Source of the DNA: Carettochelys insculpta | Taxonomy: Eukaryota > Chordata > Testudines > Carettochelyidae | DNA: 64,000 nt | Assembly: GCF_033958435.1 (NCBI RefSeq) | Contig: NC_134150.1 | Coordinates: 39,923,501-39,987,500 of the forward strand | Reading direction: 5' to 3' | In this document: positions 54,528 to 64,000 of the stretch, piece by piece | Position numbering within the stretch: the first letter of the stretch is position 1 | Layout of the letters: every line of letters starts with the position of its first letter | Notes under the pieces: model-generated | The model's input: the letters and a program-made list of their open reading frames with translations, nothing else | What the model was told of the DNA's origin: nothing | Database searches by the model: none | Translations under genes and position numbers: made by a program

Positions 54528-54895
54528 AAACAGAGAGAAAGCCGTGCTAGTCTATATACTATCAAAACAAAAAAGCAGTCAAGTAGCACTTTAAAGACTA
54601 ACAAAATAATTTATTAGGTAATGAGCTTTCGTGGGGCAGACCCACTTCTTCAGACCATAGCCAGACCAGAACAGACTCAATATTTAAGGCACAGAGAACC
54701 AAAAACAGTAATCAAGGTGGACCTTGATATTATTTTTTTTCTGATTTGTCCACCTTGATTACTGTTTTTGGTTCTCTGTGCCTTAAATATTGAGTCTGTT
54801 CTGGTCTGGCTATGGTCTGAAGAAGTGGGTCTGCCCCACGAAAGCTCATTACCTAATAAATTATTTTGTTAGTCTTTAAAGTGCTGCTTGACTCC
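54528..54895. mobile_element. Foldback repeat, long near-perfect hairpin, copy 3 (intergenic)
   Basis: Arms of about 160 bp match almost base for base: AGTAGCACTTTAAAGACTAA, TAATTTATTAGGTAATGAGC, TTCGTGGGGCAGACCCACTT and AACCAAAAACAGTAATCAAG recur as reverse complements on the right. The spacer, about 30 bp near 54720-54750, is T-rich. It is a sister subfamily of the 24.3, 49.5, 55.2 and 60.6 kb copies (GTAGCACTTTAAAG in place of GTGGCACCTTATAG). Confidence 0.85.
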
Positions 54896-55237
54896 CAAAT
54901 TAATAATGACTTTGGAAATGTGGCTACGATGAGAGGCGTAAGAAAGGTGGGAAGAGCTCAACATCTGCCTTCTATGTGGATCAAATCACATGAACCCTTC
55001 GGATTCATCATGCCACCCAACAGTCCCCAAAGAAAGGCACAAGAGTTTAGGAGCTGCTGGCCTAGAAGTCATAGTGCAACCACTATGTAGCCAGTTACGG
55101 GCAGGGGGCCCAGGGGAAAAGCAGCAAAGGGAAGAGATGGCAAACACTCAGCTGGGGAGTAAAACATAGGATACCTTTATGACATTACCCCACGCTGAAA
55201 CTTTTCAGAACAGGGCTAATGAGTCCTTCCCTCATTT

Positions 55238-55462
55238 GCAAAAGCAACAAGGGGTCCTGTGGCACCTTATAGACTAACAGAAATGCATGAGCGTAAGCTT
55301 TTGTGGGCAAAGACACACTTTGTGAGATGCAGACCTGCATCTGATGAAGTGGGTCTTTGCCCACGAAAGCTTATGCTCATACATTTCTGTTAGTCTATAA
55401 GGTGTCACAGGACCCCTTGTTGGTTTTGCAGATCCAGACTAACACGGCTATCCCTCTGATAC
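55238..55462. mobile_element. Foldback repeat, GTCCTGTGGCACC family, copy 4 (intergenic)
   Basis: Left GGGGTCCTGTGGCACCTTAT, AGACTAACAGAAATGCATGA, TAAGCTTTTGTGGGCAAAGA; right CATCTGATGAAGTGGGTCTT, TGCCCACGAAAGCTTATGCT, GGTGTCACAGGACCCCTTGT. Ends CAGACTAACACGGCTATCCC. The right arm carries the best hammerhead-like core (55341-55378). Confidence 0.8.
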
Positions 55463-55844
55463 TTCCCTCATTTGTTTGTCTGGTTTTGGTTCTATTTTCT
55501 TACCTCTTTCCACTGACCATGCTCCCTCAAGCTGCCACACCACCCCTCGTTTTCTGGCCCCTGCAGTCATCTCCCTGTTTCCAGTATAATCTTATCCTCA
55601 GTGTTCAAAGAGCTCTCCAACCCTGAATGATAGGGGCTGCTGCTTCCTTCCAAGTGTCTTGGTAACTGGGCTTTTCGTCAGTGGACGCACCTTCCTTTAA
55701 TTTTAGCCCCTGAAATTGTTCAAGCCAGCAGAGGGCAGCCTGGTCCATGGTGATGCCAAGCAGTTTGTTATGCCTGGATGCAGAAGGCAGGAAACGAGCA
55801 AAGAGGCTGTGGCTGTCTCCACTCTGCATATGTTTTACCTGACA

Positions 55845-56045
55845 GCAGCATTTTCTGTAAGCTGAGCACTTGGGTGGCTGCCCAGGAGAGATTCAGGTGC
55901 CACCTGGATGATTAGCAGAGCTCCCAGAGCCTGCCACAGCCGGCAGCTTGTGTTTCTATTGGTGGTGCACATTCATGTATGCCTTGGTGCACACAACAAA
56001 ATTTATTCTGCCCATGGATGGAAAAAATTAGAGGGAACACTGCCT
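55845..56045 (-). mobile_element. Short hAT-like MITE (GTTCCCTC family), intergenic
   Basis: Plus strand reads TTTTCTGTAAGCTGAGCACT, GGGTGGCTGCCCAGGAGAGA and AAAAAATTAGAGGGAACACT; minus-orientation copy. Confidence 0.7.
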
Positions 56046-57754
56046 GATGGGTAGCCTGTCTTAGGGAGCTAAGCATGGAACTGTGAGCTAGGAATACGTT
56101 ACTGCTCATCCCACTCTCAACTAGATCCAAAACCCAGCAAAGTCAATGGGAGGCAGGGAGCTATAGAGGAGCCCTATGAAATCTTGGCCCAGTCATTTAT
56201 ATAAAACACAAGGGTTTGAAATCCTCTTCCATGAGAACAGGGAGGCAAAGACTGCAGTGAAAGATACAAAGTGCTCTGCCAATGCTAAGAATGACTGTTG
56301 TCACCCCTCTTGGATGCAGTGGTGGTTTGAAACACCGGGGACCTTAGCCTTTGCAACACAGGGGATCAGAGTAATTCCCACCGAATAGGATCAAGGACCT
56401 AGCTGGAAGGATTTGCAGTGTTGTCCACTCAAAGCACCAGCCAGCAAGCAATTCAAGTGATGACAACTCCTGATCTTGCTACAGGCAGAGAGGAGGGCCA
56501 AGGAGATAAAAATAGTGGGGACAAGTTGGATCAGGTGTCAAATCAGAACCCTTATATGTAAATCTTCTTGGTACATCCCATGTAGATTTAACTCATTGCT
56601 ATCAGACAATCAAACAGAGAGTTCCTGTTGTTATATAAGCTGCCTTACCTGAGTGCTACTGCCCTTACTTTTCCTGGCACGGCTAAGGATAAAGATACTG
56701 TGTTATTCACTTACCTCATTCATGTGCTCTCTGGCACTACCACTACTTGAAGAGCCTTAATGCCTGCCCAGAAATTATGGTGGTGTTCTAGAATTATAGC
56801 CCTAACCCTGCAGTTCCAGTGTTTACGGGCTGCAGCACTAGGAGCTGTTACTGTAGTACATTTGATCAAGGGCTGTACTGAAAGGTGAAACATGTCCATT
56901 TCATTTCTGTCTAGGAAAGGGCCTGAAATAGCTCCCACTGTTGTAGATTTTAAAGGGCTTTGACAATCAGCCCCCAAACTGATGTCCCCATTTTCTGGAA
57001 TCCTGCTGTGTTTAAACCTTCCCCAGGTCTGTGACAGGCTGCACCCAACTGATAACACAACTGGCCAATTATAACCTGAACAACTCTGCCAGAGGAAAGG
57101 ATTATTTATTTGCCAGTTGGCAAGAGAAAGAGGAATGCTAAAAGCCAGGCAGAGACAAACAAGTTCTCTCTGCAACCCTTGCTCTCCACTGTGATTCTAA
57201 CTATGCATCTTGTGATGTAAGTCCACACTGCAGTTTCTGCTGTGTATTATGTGGCCTTGGGGAAGGGATTCTTTGGAGAACAGCCATTTGTGGCTCATCA
57301 CTCTGGTGTAGGAATACATCCTCAAGGACTGTAAACAGTCATGTTTTTTACATCTTGATTCCAGATGTTCCTCCTTTTCTGGGAATTAGCTTCCCCCCCC
57401 ACCTCCTGATTCTAGCAATCACCTCTTTTTGCCATTCTAGCGGGACTCTGATCTCATCAGCATTATAGAATGAGCTGATGTGGGGATTTCCAAGGAAAAC
57501 CCAGAGTGCTGCAGTTGAGTCAGTGCTGGGCCAAATGCCATTGCACGGCGCAATGAGTTGATGAACTTATGCATGTTGTTTGTCTAATGAGCTGTAAGAC
57601 TGATTGATCACCTCCGGCCCTCATCATGTGCAGTCATTAACGGCTGTGGCAGTTGTATAGCAAATGGTTGTTATTCTCGATGACTTGGCCAGATTCCAGT
57701 CTGAGTAATTACATTCTGCCTGTGTAAATACTCCAGCAGGTTTAGTTCTGAGAA
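56046..57754. other. Intergenic, no gene seen
   Basis: No family or exon recognised. The minus open frame at 57175-56720 (151 codons) has no domain features. MAP1LC3B was looked for by its known N-terminal sequence and not found here or up to 64000. Confidence 0.4.
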
Positions 57755-57985
57755 GAAGCATTATGTAGTGTTGAGATCACCGGGCTGGGAATCAGGTGTT
57801 CTAGGTTCTATTTTTGGCTATACTACAGAGTAACAGTCGTGTACTTGAGGTCAGGTCATGAAGCTGTCCAGGCTTCCGTTTCTCAATCTGTAAAATGAGA
57901 ATGACATTTACCCACTCCATGAGCAGCTGTGAGACTTAATATTTATAACATACTGGGAGATCCTGGAATGCAAGGTGTACCAAAC
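57755..57985 (+). mobile_element. MIR/CORE-SINE relic
   Basis: TTTCTCAATCTGTAAAATGA and GAATCAGGTGTTCTAGGTTC fit MIR in order; heavily diverged. Confidence 0.65.
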
Positions 57986-58164
57986 AGAGTGGAGGATATT
58001 ATTATGGTAAGACATTATTCCACAAACCCCTTCCCTCACAAAGTATACAGTTTATCAGGTTGACAAAGGGAGTGCAGCTCTTTCTGGAGGAATGGAACGA
58101 TATAAAGGTAAGTATTCTATCGCAGCTGCCAAAAATCAACTGACTCAGAGTGTTTCCACTGAAT

Positions 58165-58245
58165 AGTAACAGAGAGGCAGCCATGCTAGTCTATATTTTG
58201 TTAGTCCTGAAAGTGCTACTTGTCTGCTTTTTTGTTTTATTTCCA
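58165..58245. mobile_element. Foldback repeat fragment, AGTAGCAC subfamily, copy 6
   Basis: TAACAGAGAGGCAGCCATGC and TAGTCTATATTTTGTTAGTC, then AAAGTGCTACTTGTCTGCTT, match the outer parts of the 54.5 kb copy with the core deleted. Confidence 0.65.
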
Positions 58246-59446
58246 CTGAAAACACCTTCATCTTCAAAGTTGATTTTGGAGGCCAAGAAATGTTTTCTCA
58301 AGCACCAGCATCATTAACTGATGCCAATAGAGGTGGTATCTGAGAAGAGTGCTTTTTGTGTAAGGCCCTCTGCGGAGCAAGCTTGGGGAAAATGAAATAT
58401 TAGTGTTCTGCACTCCCTTCGAGAATTAGTACGGCTTCTTGTTATTCGTAACACCTTGCTGAGCAAGCACAAAAGTTACAGGGCAGAGGATGTCTTTTAA
58501 AAAAAAATGTAAATCCTTATGGATTTCCTTAAAGGATTGTGCACTTTTAAGGCAAATATGAGGGCTCAATTCTCAGCAGAATGATTCCAAATTACCACAA
58601 ACGCTAGCTGCCTCTCAATTCCGGTACCAGAAAATCTGTATGAGTTGGAGAACGGCTGCACTGTTATATTGTACTCAGTATATTCAAACCCATTAAAGGC
58701 CTTTCACTAATGTAAAGAGTCAGGTCTAGCTCATTAAAAATGCTAGAAAATTCACACCCATTCACAGAATCTCTTGCCAGCTCCATCTGTTACCCTGCTT
58801 CTTCCCCATTCACACTACTTGACAGAACTTTCTCTTTCTGCGGAGGTGGGGGAGACGGAAGATACAAAAAGAAGGAAGAAACAAATTGCCACAGTTTTCC
58901 GATAAGGACACCGGTTAGACAATAAACTGCACTGCAGAAACCAGCAAGAGAGTGCAACCGTTTCCTTCCCTTCTTGTGGACTTTCGCCTGTAAAGTTGTT
59001 TCATGGTTTTCCCCTCAATGTGTAGGAATTTAATGCTGGTGTGAGGGCGCTGACTTGTCAACTCTGGAGATGAACATCCTCTCTTTAGCAATAGCACAAG
59101 TGCAATACTGAAAGTAAAGGAATAACGCTCTTCTATACAGTATAAAACCCCTATACGGTAAACATCAGGGAAGTTTGGAACAGCTTTGTAATTCTGACTG
59201 TGAAACATATTTCAGTGGGCTCTCACTGAGAGCCGAAGTGAGCTGCTTTCCTCACATGACTGCCATAAAAGACCTGCTTGATTTAAGGAGGAAGCTAGCT
59301 GCTGCTTTCCAGCTTGGGTTTCATAAGAATGGACTATATGCAGTGATTTTTTTGTTTTATGGCCATCACTGTGGCTCAAATGTCAGAAACATTAATGAAC
59401 AAGTGCCCCTGTGAGTCTGCAGTGCTGATAGCTAGTCCTGAGGCCA

Positions 59447-59800
59447 TACAAACAGCATCCTACATAAGGCCAGTGGCCCATTTAGCCCAGTGGTCTGTCT
59501 TCTGACAGTGCCAGGGCCAGATGCTTCGGAGAGAATAAACAGAACATAGTAATGTGTAGTGATCCATCCTTTGCGTCATCTAATCCCAGCTTCTGGCAGT
59601 TGGAGGTTTAAGGACACCCAAAGCCTGGGGTTTCATCTCTCAGCCTCTTGGCTAAGGGCCTTTAATGGACCTATCCTCCATCACCTTGTCATTTGCTCTC
59701 CACAACTTCCCTTGACAATGAGTTACACAGGTTGACAGTATGGTGTGTGAAGTACTTGATTACACTTATCCTAGTGAAAGATTTAGCAAATCATTAGGCG
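59447..59800 (-). mobile_element. CR1-type LINE 3' fragment, reptile repeat
   Basis: Plus-strand landmarks AGGCCAGTGGCCCATTTAGC, CCAGTGGTCTGTCTTCTGAC, ATGGACCTATCCTCCAT and GAGTTACACAGGTTGACAGT match a very common reptilian LINE 3' segment that I know in the opposite orientation. The exact subfamily is not certain. Confidence 0.65.
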
Positions 59801-59974
59801 ATTCCTATGGGGTGAGTGAGTCGGGGGGTGGGGGGAGATCATTTCTAGACAACACTGGGGAGATAAACATTGGTGGTCCAGACGAATGCTTGAGAAATGG
59901 CTTATTCTGCAGAAGATAAAGCAGGTTTACAAGGGTAAGGAGAGGTTAAGAAAGCCATAACTGAAGACATAAAG

Positions 59975-60376
59975 CAGTGGAGGGCGATCTATGGCCAATG
60001 GGCCACATGCGACCCACAGGGGTTCTGCCTGCACACCCCCGTCTGCCCACTTCCCTCATACACCTCTCATGGACTGGGGCACTGGAACCCCACAGTTACC
60101 TGCATCTCCTCCTCTCTCCCAGAGCTGGAACACTGGGAATCAGCTGCTCATGGCTTTACAGGCTCTGTGAGGGAGGGGGAGGAGTGGGGAGACAGGACAA
60201 CTCCATGGATTCGTGGCATTGCCAAAGGGCTGGGAGGGAGGGCAAGGAGCTGGAACTGTGGGGCTCCAGTGTCCCAGTGCATGAGAGGCATGGGAGAGTG
60301 GGACAGACAGGGGATGCGTGAGCTGCAGGTGGAAACCCAGTGGGCCATGGACCACAGGTTGCCCATCACTGGATTT
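59975..60376. mobile_element. hAT-like nonautonomous element, intergenic
   Basis: Left end CAGTGGAGGGCGATCTATGG, right end ACCACAGGTTGCCCATCACT. The interior has GGGCCACATGCGACCCACAG on one side and GTGGGCCATGGACCACAGG on the other, the usual plan of this reptilian family. Confidence 0.6.
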
Positions 60377-60621
60377 TAATCATGCAGCTCACTGAGATGA
60401 AGGAGGGCCACTCATGCAGCCCACTCACTATTCTTGCTTGCTCATCACTGGCATAAAGGCATGTGTTGGCCCCAAAAATTCTGCTGGGGTGAAAGCAACA
60501 GACACTTTTCTCCTGAAACAACTAGGCTGGCTCCAGAGAAGACATGTTGGCGAGAGCTATGAAGCAAGACACCGAGTGAGTGGCCTGAAGGAGAGCACGC
60601 TGCTGTCACTATAATGAACTG

Positions 60622-60815
60622 GAATCAGAGGGGTAGCTGTGTTAGTCTGTATCTTTGAGAACAACAAGAAGTCCTGTGGCACCTTATAGACTAACAGATA
60701 TTTTGGGGCATAAGCTTTCGTGGGCAAAGACCCGCTTCGTTGGATGCATCTGTATTCTTATGAAACCCAAGCTGCATGTATCTATAAGGTGCCACAGGAC
60801 TTCTTGTTGTTCTAT
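60622..60815. mobile_element. Foldback repeat, GTCCTGTGGCACC family, copy 5 (intergenic)
   Basis: Left AGAGGGGTAGCTGTGTTAGT, CTGTGGCACCTTATAGACTA, GCATAAGCTTTCGTGGGCAA; right ATAAGGTGCCACAGGACTTC. The right arm is truncated, so only its end pairs. Confidence 0.8.
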
Positions 60816-61474
60816 AATGAACTGGTTTATAGAGTGTTAGTGGGAGTCCCATTAGTCTGAGTCTATAGACCTGGGCTAGAAGGCTTGTCCCAAAATGCAG
60901 TGGAGACGTTTCCTTGAAAGCCATCTTATTGTTACTGATGTGGGATAATCCCTTTCTAAGGGTGAACGAGTGTGGACTCTGGACTATGGTTGGACAAAGC
61001 CAGAGAAGATGGCTCTTCTCTGCCATTCTAGCATCTTTAATTTAAATATATTATTGCTCTAAAAAGAAGGCATTTAAGGAATTGTACAGGATCAGTCTTT
61101 TCCCAACACAGGTCCCAGCAGGAAAAATATTCCTTTGTCTCAGGGGAGCTGGTATTGTATAATGGTAATGAAAGCAGGCTTTTGAGGAAATGAGGTGAAG
61201 ATGTGTTTGCTGCTGTCTCGGTATTGGTTTGCTTTGCTTGTATGACTCCGGTAGCCTTGGAGACTCAGTCGTTGGAAGCTGTGAAGTTGGATTCAGAGCT
61301 AATACCTGTACAGAATGTCTCTCTCAGGACTGCAATATTCTGCTGCAGTCTACAGAGAAGAAAGTCTTGGCATAGGGCTCTCTGCCTGTGGACCTCTGTA
61401 ATCCTGCACAAAGCTGCCTTCTGACAAATGACACCATGGCCAACACCTCAGTGTGTTCTATTTCAGGTTGGTAG

Positions 61475-61660
61475 CGTAACCGGGTGGGTAGAGCACGGGA
61501 ATGAGAGTCAGAGCTAAGGCCTATGCCCAGTTCTGCCACTGACTTGTGGAAATCTTGGGAAAGCTACCTCACATGTCTGTCCGCCCTTCTGTGAAGCAGA
61601 GATTATGATACCCTTTTTTGTAAATTGCATGAAGATCTATGTGTTAAATGCATTACATGG
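61475..61660 (+). mobile_element. MIR/CORE-SINE relic
   Basis: GTAGAGCACGGGAATGAGAG, AGTTCTGCCACTGACTTGTG and AATCTTGGGAAAGCTACCTC fit the tRNA-related head and core of MIR. Confidence 0.7.
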
Positions 61661-62440
61661 CCCAGATTTTCAAGAGATGTTTCTCTCATTTACACACTTA
61701 AATCAAATACTCTGATTTTTGAAAGTGCTTTGTATTCACTAACTCCCTTTCAGAATATTAAGAGAATATTACTTTTGGATGACTGGCTCCAAGAGTGCTA
61801 AAAGAATTATTTCCTGTCCTGCTTGCTGCCCACACTCCCAGAGAGTACAGCAATTCAGAGCATACAGTAGATGTAGATTCTAATTCTGTGCGTTGTCTGA
61901 AGCTAAGAATGGTTTTTCTTATTCAGAAGTGTAGCCACTCCAACAGCAAGCCACTCTCTGTAAGCAGCTTTTAAACACTGTTTCTTTAAAAGAAATCTGT
62001 CTATTTGTCAATCAGTGGGCAGAGGGATAACGCATTGATTTTGTTCCTGTGGTTTAGGTTTTAAATGCCCCCTTTTTCCTGCTGATGATCAGCCAGTTTG
62101 TTTCACTGGCTCTTTTCCATATGATGGATGGATGCATTCACAGACCTCAGGGCTGTCTTGCGCCAAGCAGTCAGTCACGTTTTGTAGCGATCTCATCCTA
62201 TGATTATATAGCTACCAAAAATACTTGGCCTTGAATCATAAGGTACCTACTGAGCCTCCCATGAAAAATGAGACAGTGTATCCTGTAATTTTAATTTATG
62301 TTTCCTTAGACACTATAACCATGCTACACATAATCACCAACTCATCAGCCCATTGATTCAGGGATCCCCCATGTCGTAGTGAAGCATTCTCATCTTACTC
62401 AGAATGTTGTCTGACTAGTTGCAGAAGGAGCACTCACTTT

Positions 62441-62665
62441 AAGGCCAGGTCTACACTAAGGAAGAGAGTCAACCTAAGAAATACAGCTCCAGCTACAGGA
62501 CTGGCACAGCTGGAGTTGATGTACCTTAGGCCAAACTCCTCTGCCATCCACAGGGTGGGAGGTCACCGGGAGAAACTCTCTTGTCAACTTTCCTTACTCC
62601 TCACAACTGTGAGGTGTATCAGAATTGACAGAGTCCCTACTAGATGCACTAAATGCACCAGCATG
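62441..62665. mobile_element. MITE fragment with CCAGGTCTACACTA end
   Basis: AAGGCCAGGTCTACACTAAG, ACAGCTGGAGTTGATGTACC and CTTAGGCC match a reptilian MITE known to start GGCCAGGTCTACACTA. The right end is not clear. Confidence 0.5.
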
Positions 62666-62989
62666 GCAAGGTCATGGGTCACCCTGACGCTTATATAATA
62701 AGGCCATTAAAATTAAAAACAGTTTGATTACAGCAGAGGCTGGTGGTGGTACCATACACAAATGGAAACTGTGTGGGTTCTGCTACGCTTCTAACAAGTT
62801 TAATACATTGATATGCCTTGCTCCAAGTTTCACAGTGAAGATTTGTCCATGCTAGTATTTGAAGGTGTGATATTAAATGGAGTTACTTAGCTCTGCTTAA
62901 TAGGCACCTCCAAAAATTATCCAGCTGAGACAAAGCAGGTGTGTGTTAGTACGTGTTGCTGAACATATGAGATCTGGATGTAGTTCCTT

Positions 62990-63265
62990 AGACCAGGTCT
63001 ATGCAGCAGGCCTGTTATCAGCATAACTAAGTTATTCAGAAGTGTGAAAAAACACTCCCTGACTGACAGAGTTATACTGACCTAAACCCCTGTGTAAATA
63101 GTGCTATATTGATGGGAGAGCTTCTCCCACAAACAAAGCTACCACCTCTTGGGGAGATGGATTAACTATGCTTGAGGGAGAAGTTCTCCCATCAGTATAG
63201 GAGTGTAAGTGGTATAGTGATGCAGCTGCTTAGATATACTGTACACAGAGACAAGCCCTTACTCT
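62990..63265. mobile_element. MITE with GTATAACT-type interior
   Basis: GACCAGGTCTATGCAGCAGG at the left and TGTACACAGAGACAAGCCCT at the right. Interior arms GATGGGAGAGCTTCTCCCAC and GAGAAGTTCTCCCATCAGTA pair. It is a common reptilian foldback MITE. Confidence 0.6.
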
Positions 63266-64000
63266 AGACAAACCCTAAATGCACCAGGGAAATACTGAAT
63301 CATGCAACTTACTTGTGCTTAAAATAAACTGCTTCCAGTCCTTAAAATCTCCCACCCCTTGTTCTCTCCCGCCCCATCTCCTTGACAAGGTGAACTATTT
63401 TTATGAAGTCTATGTCATTAGGAATAAAACACATACTGTTAACTGTGTTGGGGTCAAAACTAAGGGCACAAGAAGGCAAATTTGATGATAAATTCCTTTG
63501 TTCAAGTCCACACAAAAAAAAAGCCCCTTAGAACTAAACCTTTCGTAATTTCACTCCACTCCAAAAGAGGATGTATTTTGGAAACAGGCTAAAATGGTCT
63601 CGCTGTTTTTGCATTATAAGTGGTGTGGGGGGAAGCTCTTATTTTTGCTTTGTATTATAAATCAAATACCGTGAATATTGATCGGACTTGGTGAGTGGCT
63701 GTTCTGAAGCAGAAAACCCATTGGTATGGGCACAAGTCTACAGCCCTGGGGCTCACTTCCAGTTTGTTTTATGTTCCTAAAAACTCTAGCCTCAGAATTT
63801 CATCTGGCCATCCGCAGAGGTCAGGAACGGATTCCTCCTACCCTGTGTCTTCTATGTGGGGTGTGAAGGGTGTTTTTATTTAAAAAAAAAATCCTTTGAA
63901 GAATCAGTGCTGGTCATAACCGGAGAAGGGACATTGGGCAGAGAGGATGAAGGCTGAGGCAGCATGGAACATTCTTTCTCCTGGGTGCTTCCCTGTTTGG

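Noticed and set aside
53600..64000. Expected MAP1LC3B exons upstream of FBXO31
   Set aside because: Searched both strands for its conserved N-terminal exon and found none; the gene may lie beyond the window.

Overview
This is a vertebrate nuclear window, and a cryptodiran turtle or close relative is the best fit. The evidence is spliced exons with GT-AG introns, one CpG-island promoter, and a repeat content of CR1 LINEs, tRNA-derived SINEs with CR1-like 3' ends, MIR relics and many short inverted-repeat DNA elements. Nothing points to bacteria or phage. The species call is inferred from the repeats.

One protein-coding gene was recognised: a complete minus-strand FBXO31 orthologue, the F-box substrate receptor of an SCF ubiquitin ligase. 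Ten coding exons run from the ATG at 52559 down to the stop at 10280-10282. Every junction has canonical splice sites, the phases agree, and the exon lengths sum to 1644 bp (547 residues plus stop). The gene fills most of the window. Introns 1 (9.8 kb), 3 (9.1 kb) and 7 (9.5 kb) are the large ones.

Layout: 1-4.4 kb is intergenic or distal flank with old LINE and MITE fragments. The stretch from 10.28 kb down to about 6.6 kb (possibly 4.4 kb) probably holds the FBXO31 3' UTR. From 10.28 to 52.56 kb lies the gene; its introns carry a nearly full-length but frameshifted CR1 (18.9-21.95 kb), SINEs, hAT-like and Harbinger-like MITEs, two related LTR-like repeats, and a fragment of a different LINE clade (46 kb). 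From 51.6 to 53.5 kb comes a C-rich minisatellite in intron 1, exon 1, the CpG-island promoter, a 46-bp minisatellite, and an intact elongator tRNA-Met(CAU) gene on the minus strand. From 53.6 to 64 kb no gene was found, but there are several foldback repeats, MIRs and MITEs. In human, MAP1LC3B lies upstream of FBXO31; I saw none of its exons here.

The least explained signal is a foldback repeat family (24.3, 49.5, 54.5, 55.2, 58.2 and 60.6 kb) whose central arm contains a hammerhead-ribozyme-like core, as expected for Penelope-like elements. The match is imperfect and is offered as a hypothesis. No defence system, CRISPR array or operon is present.
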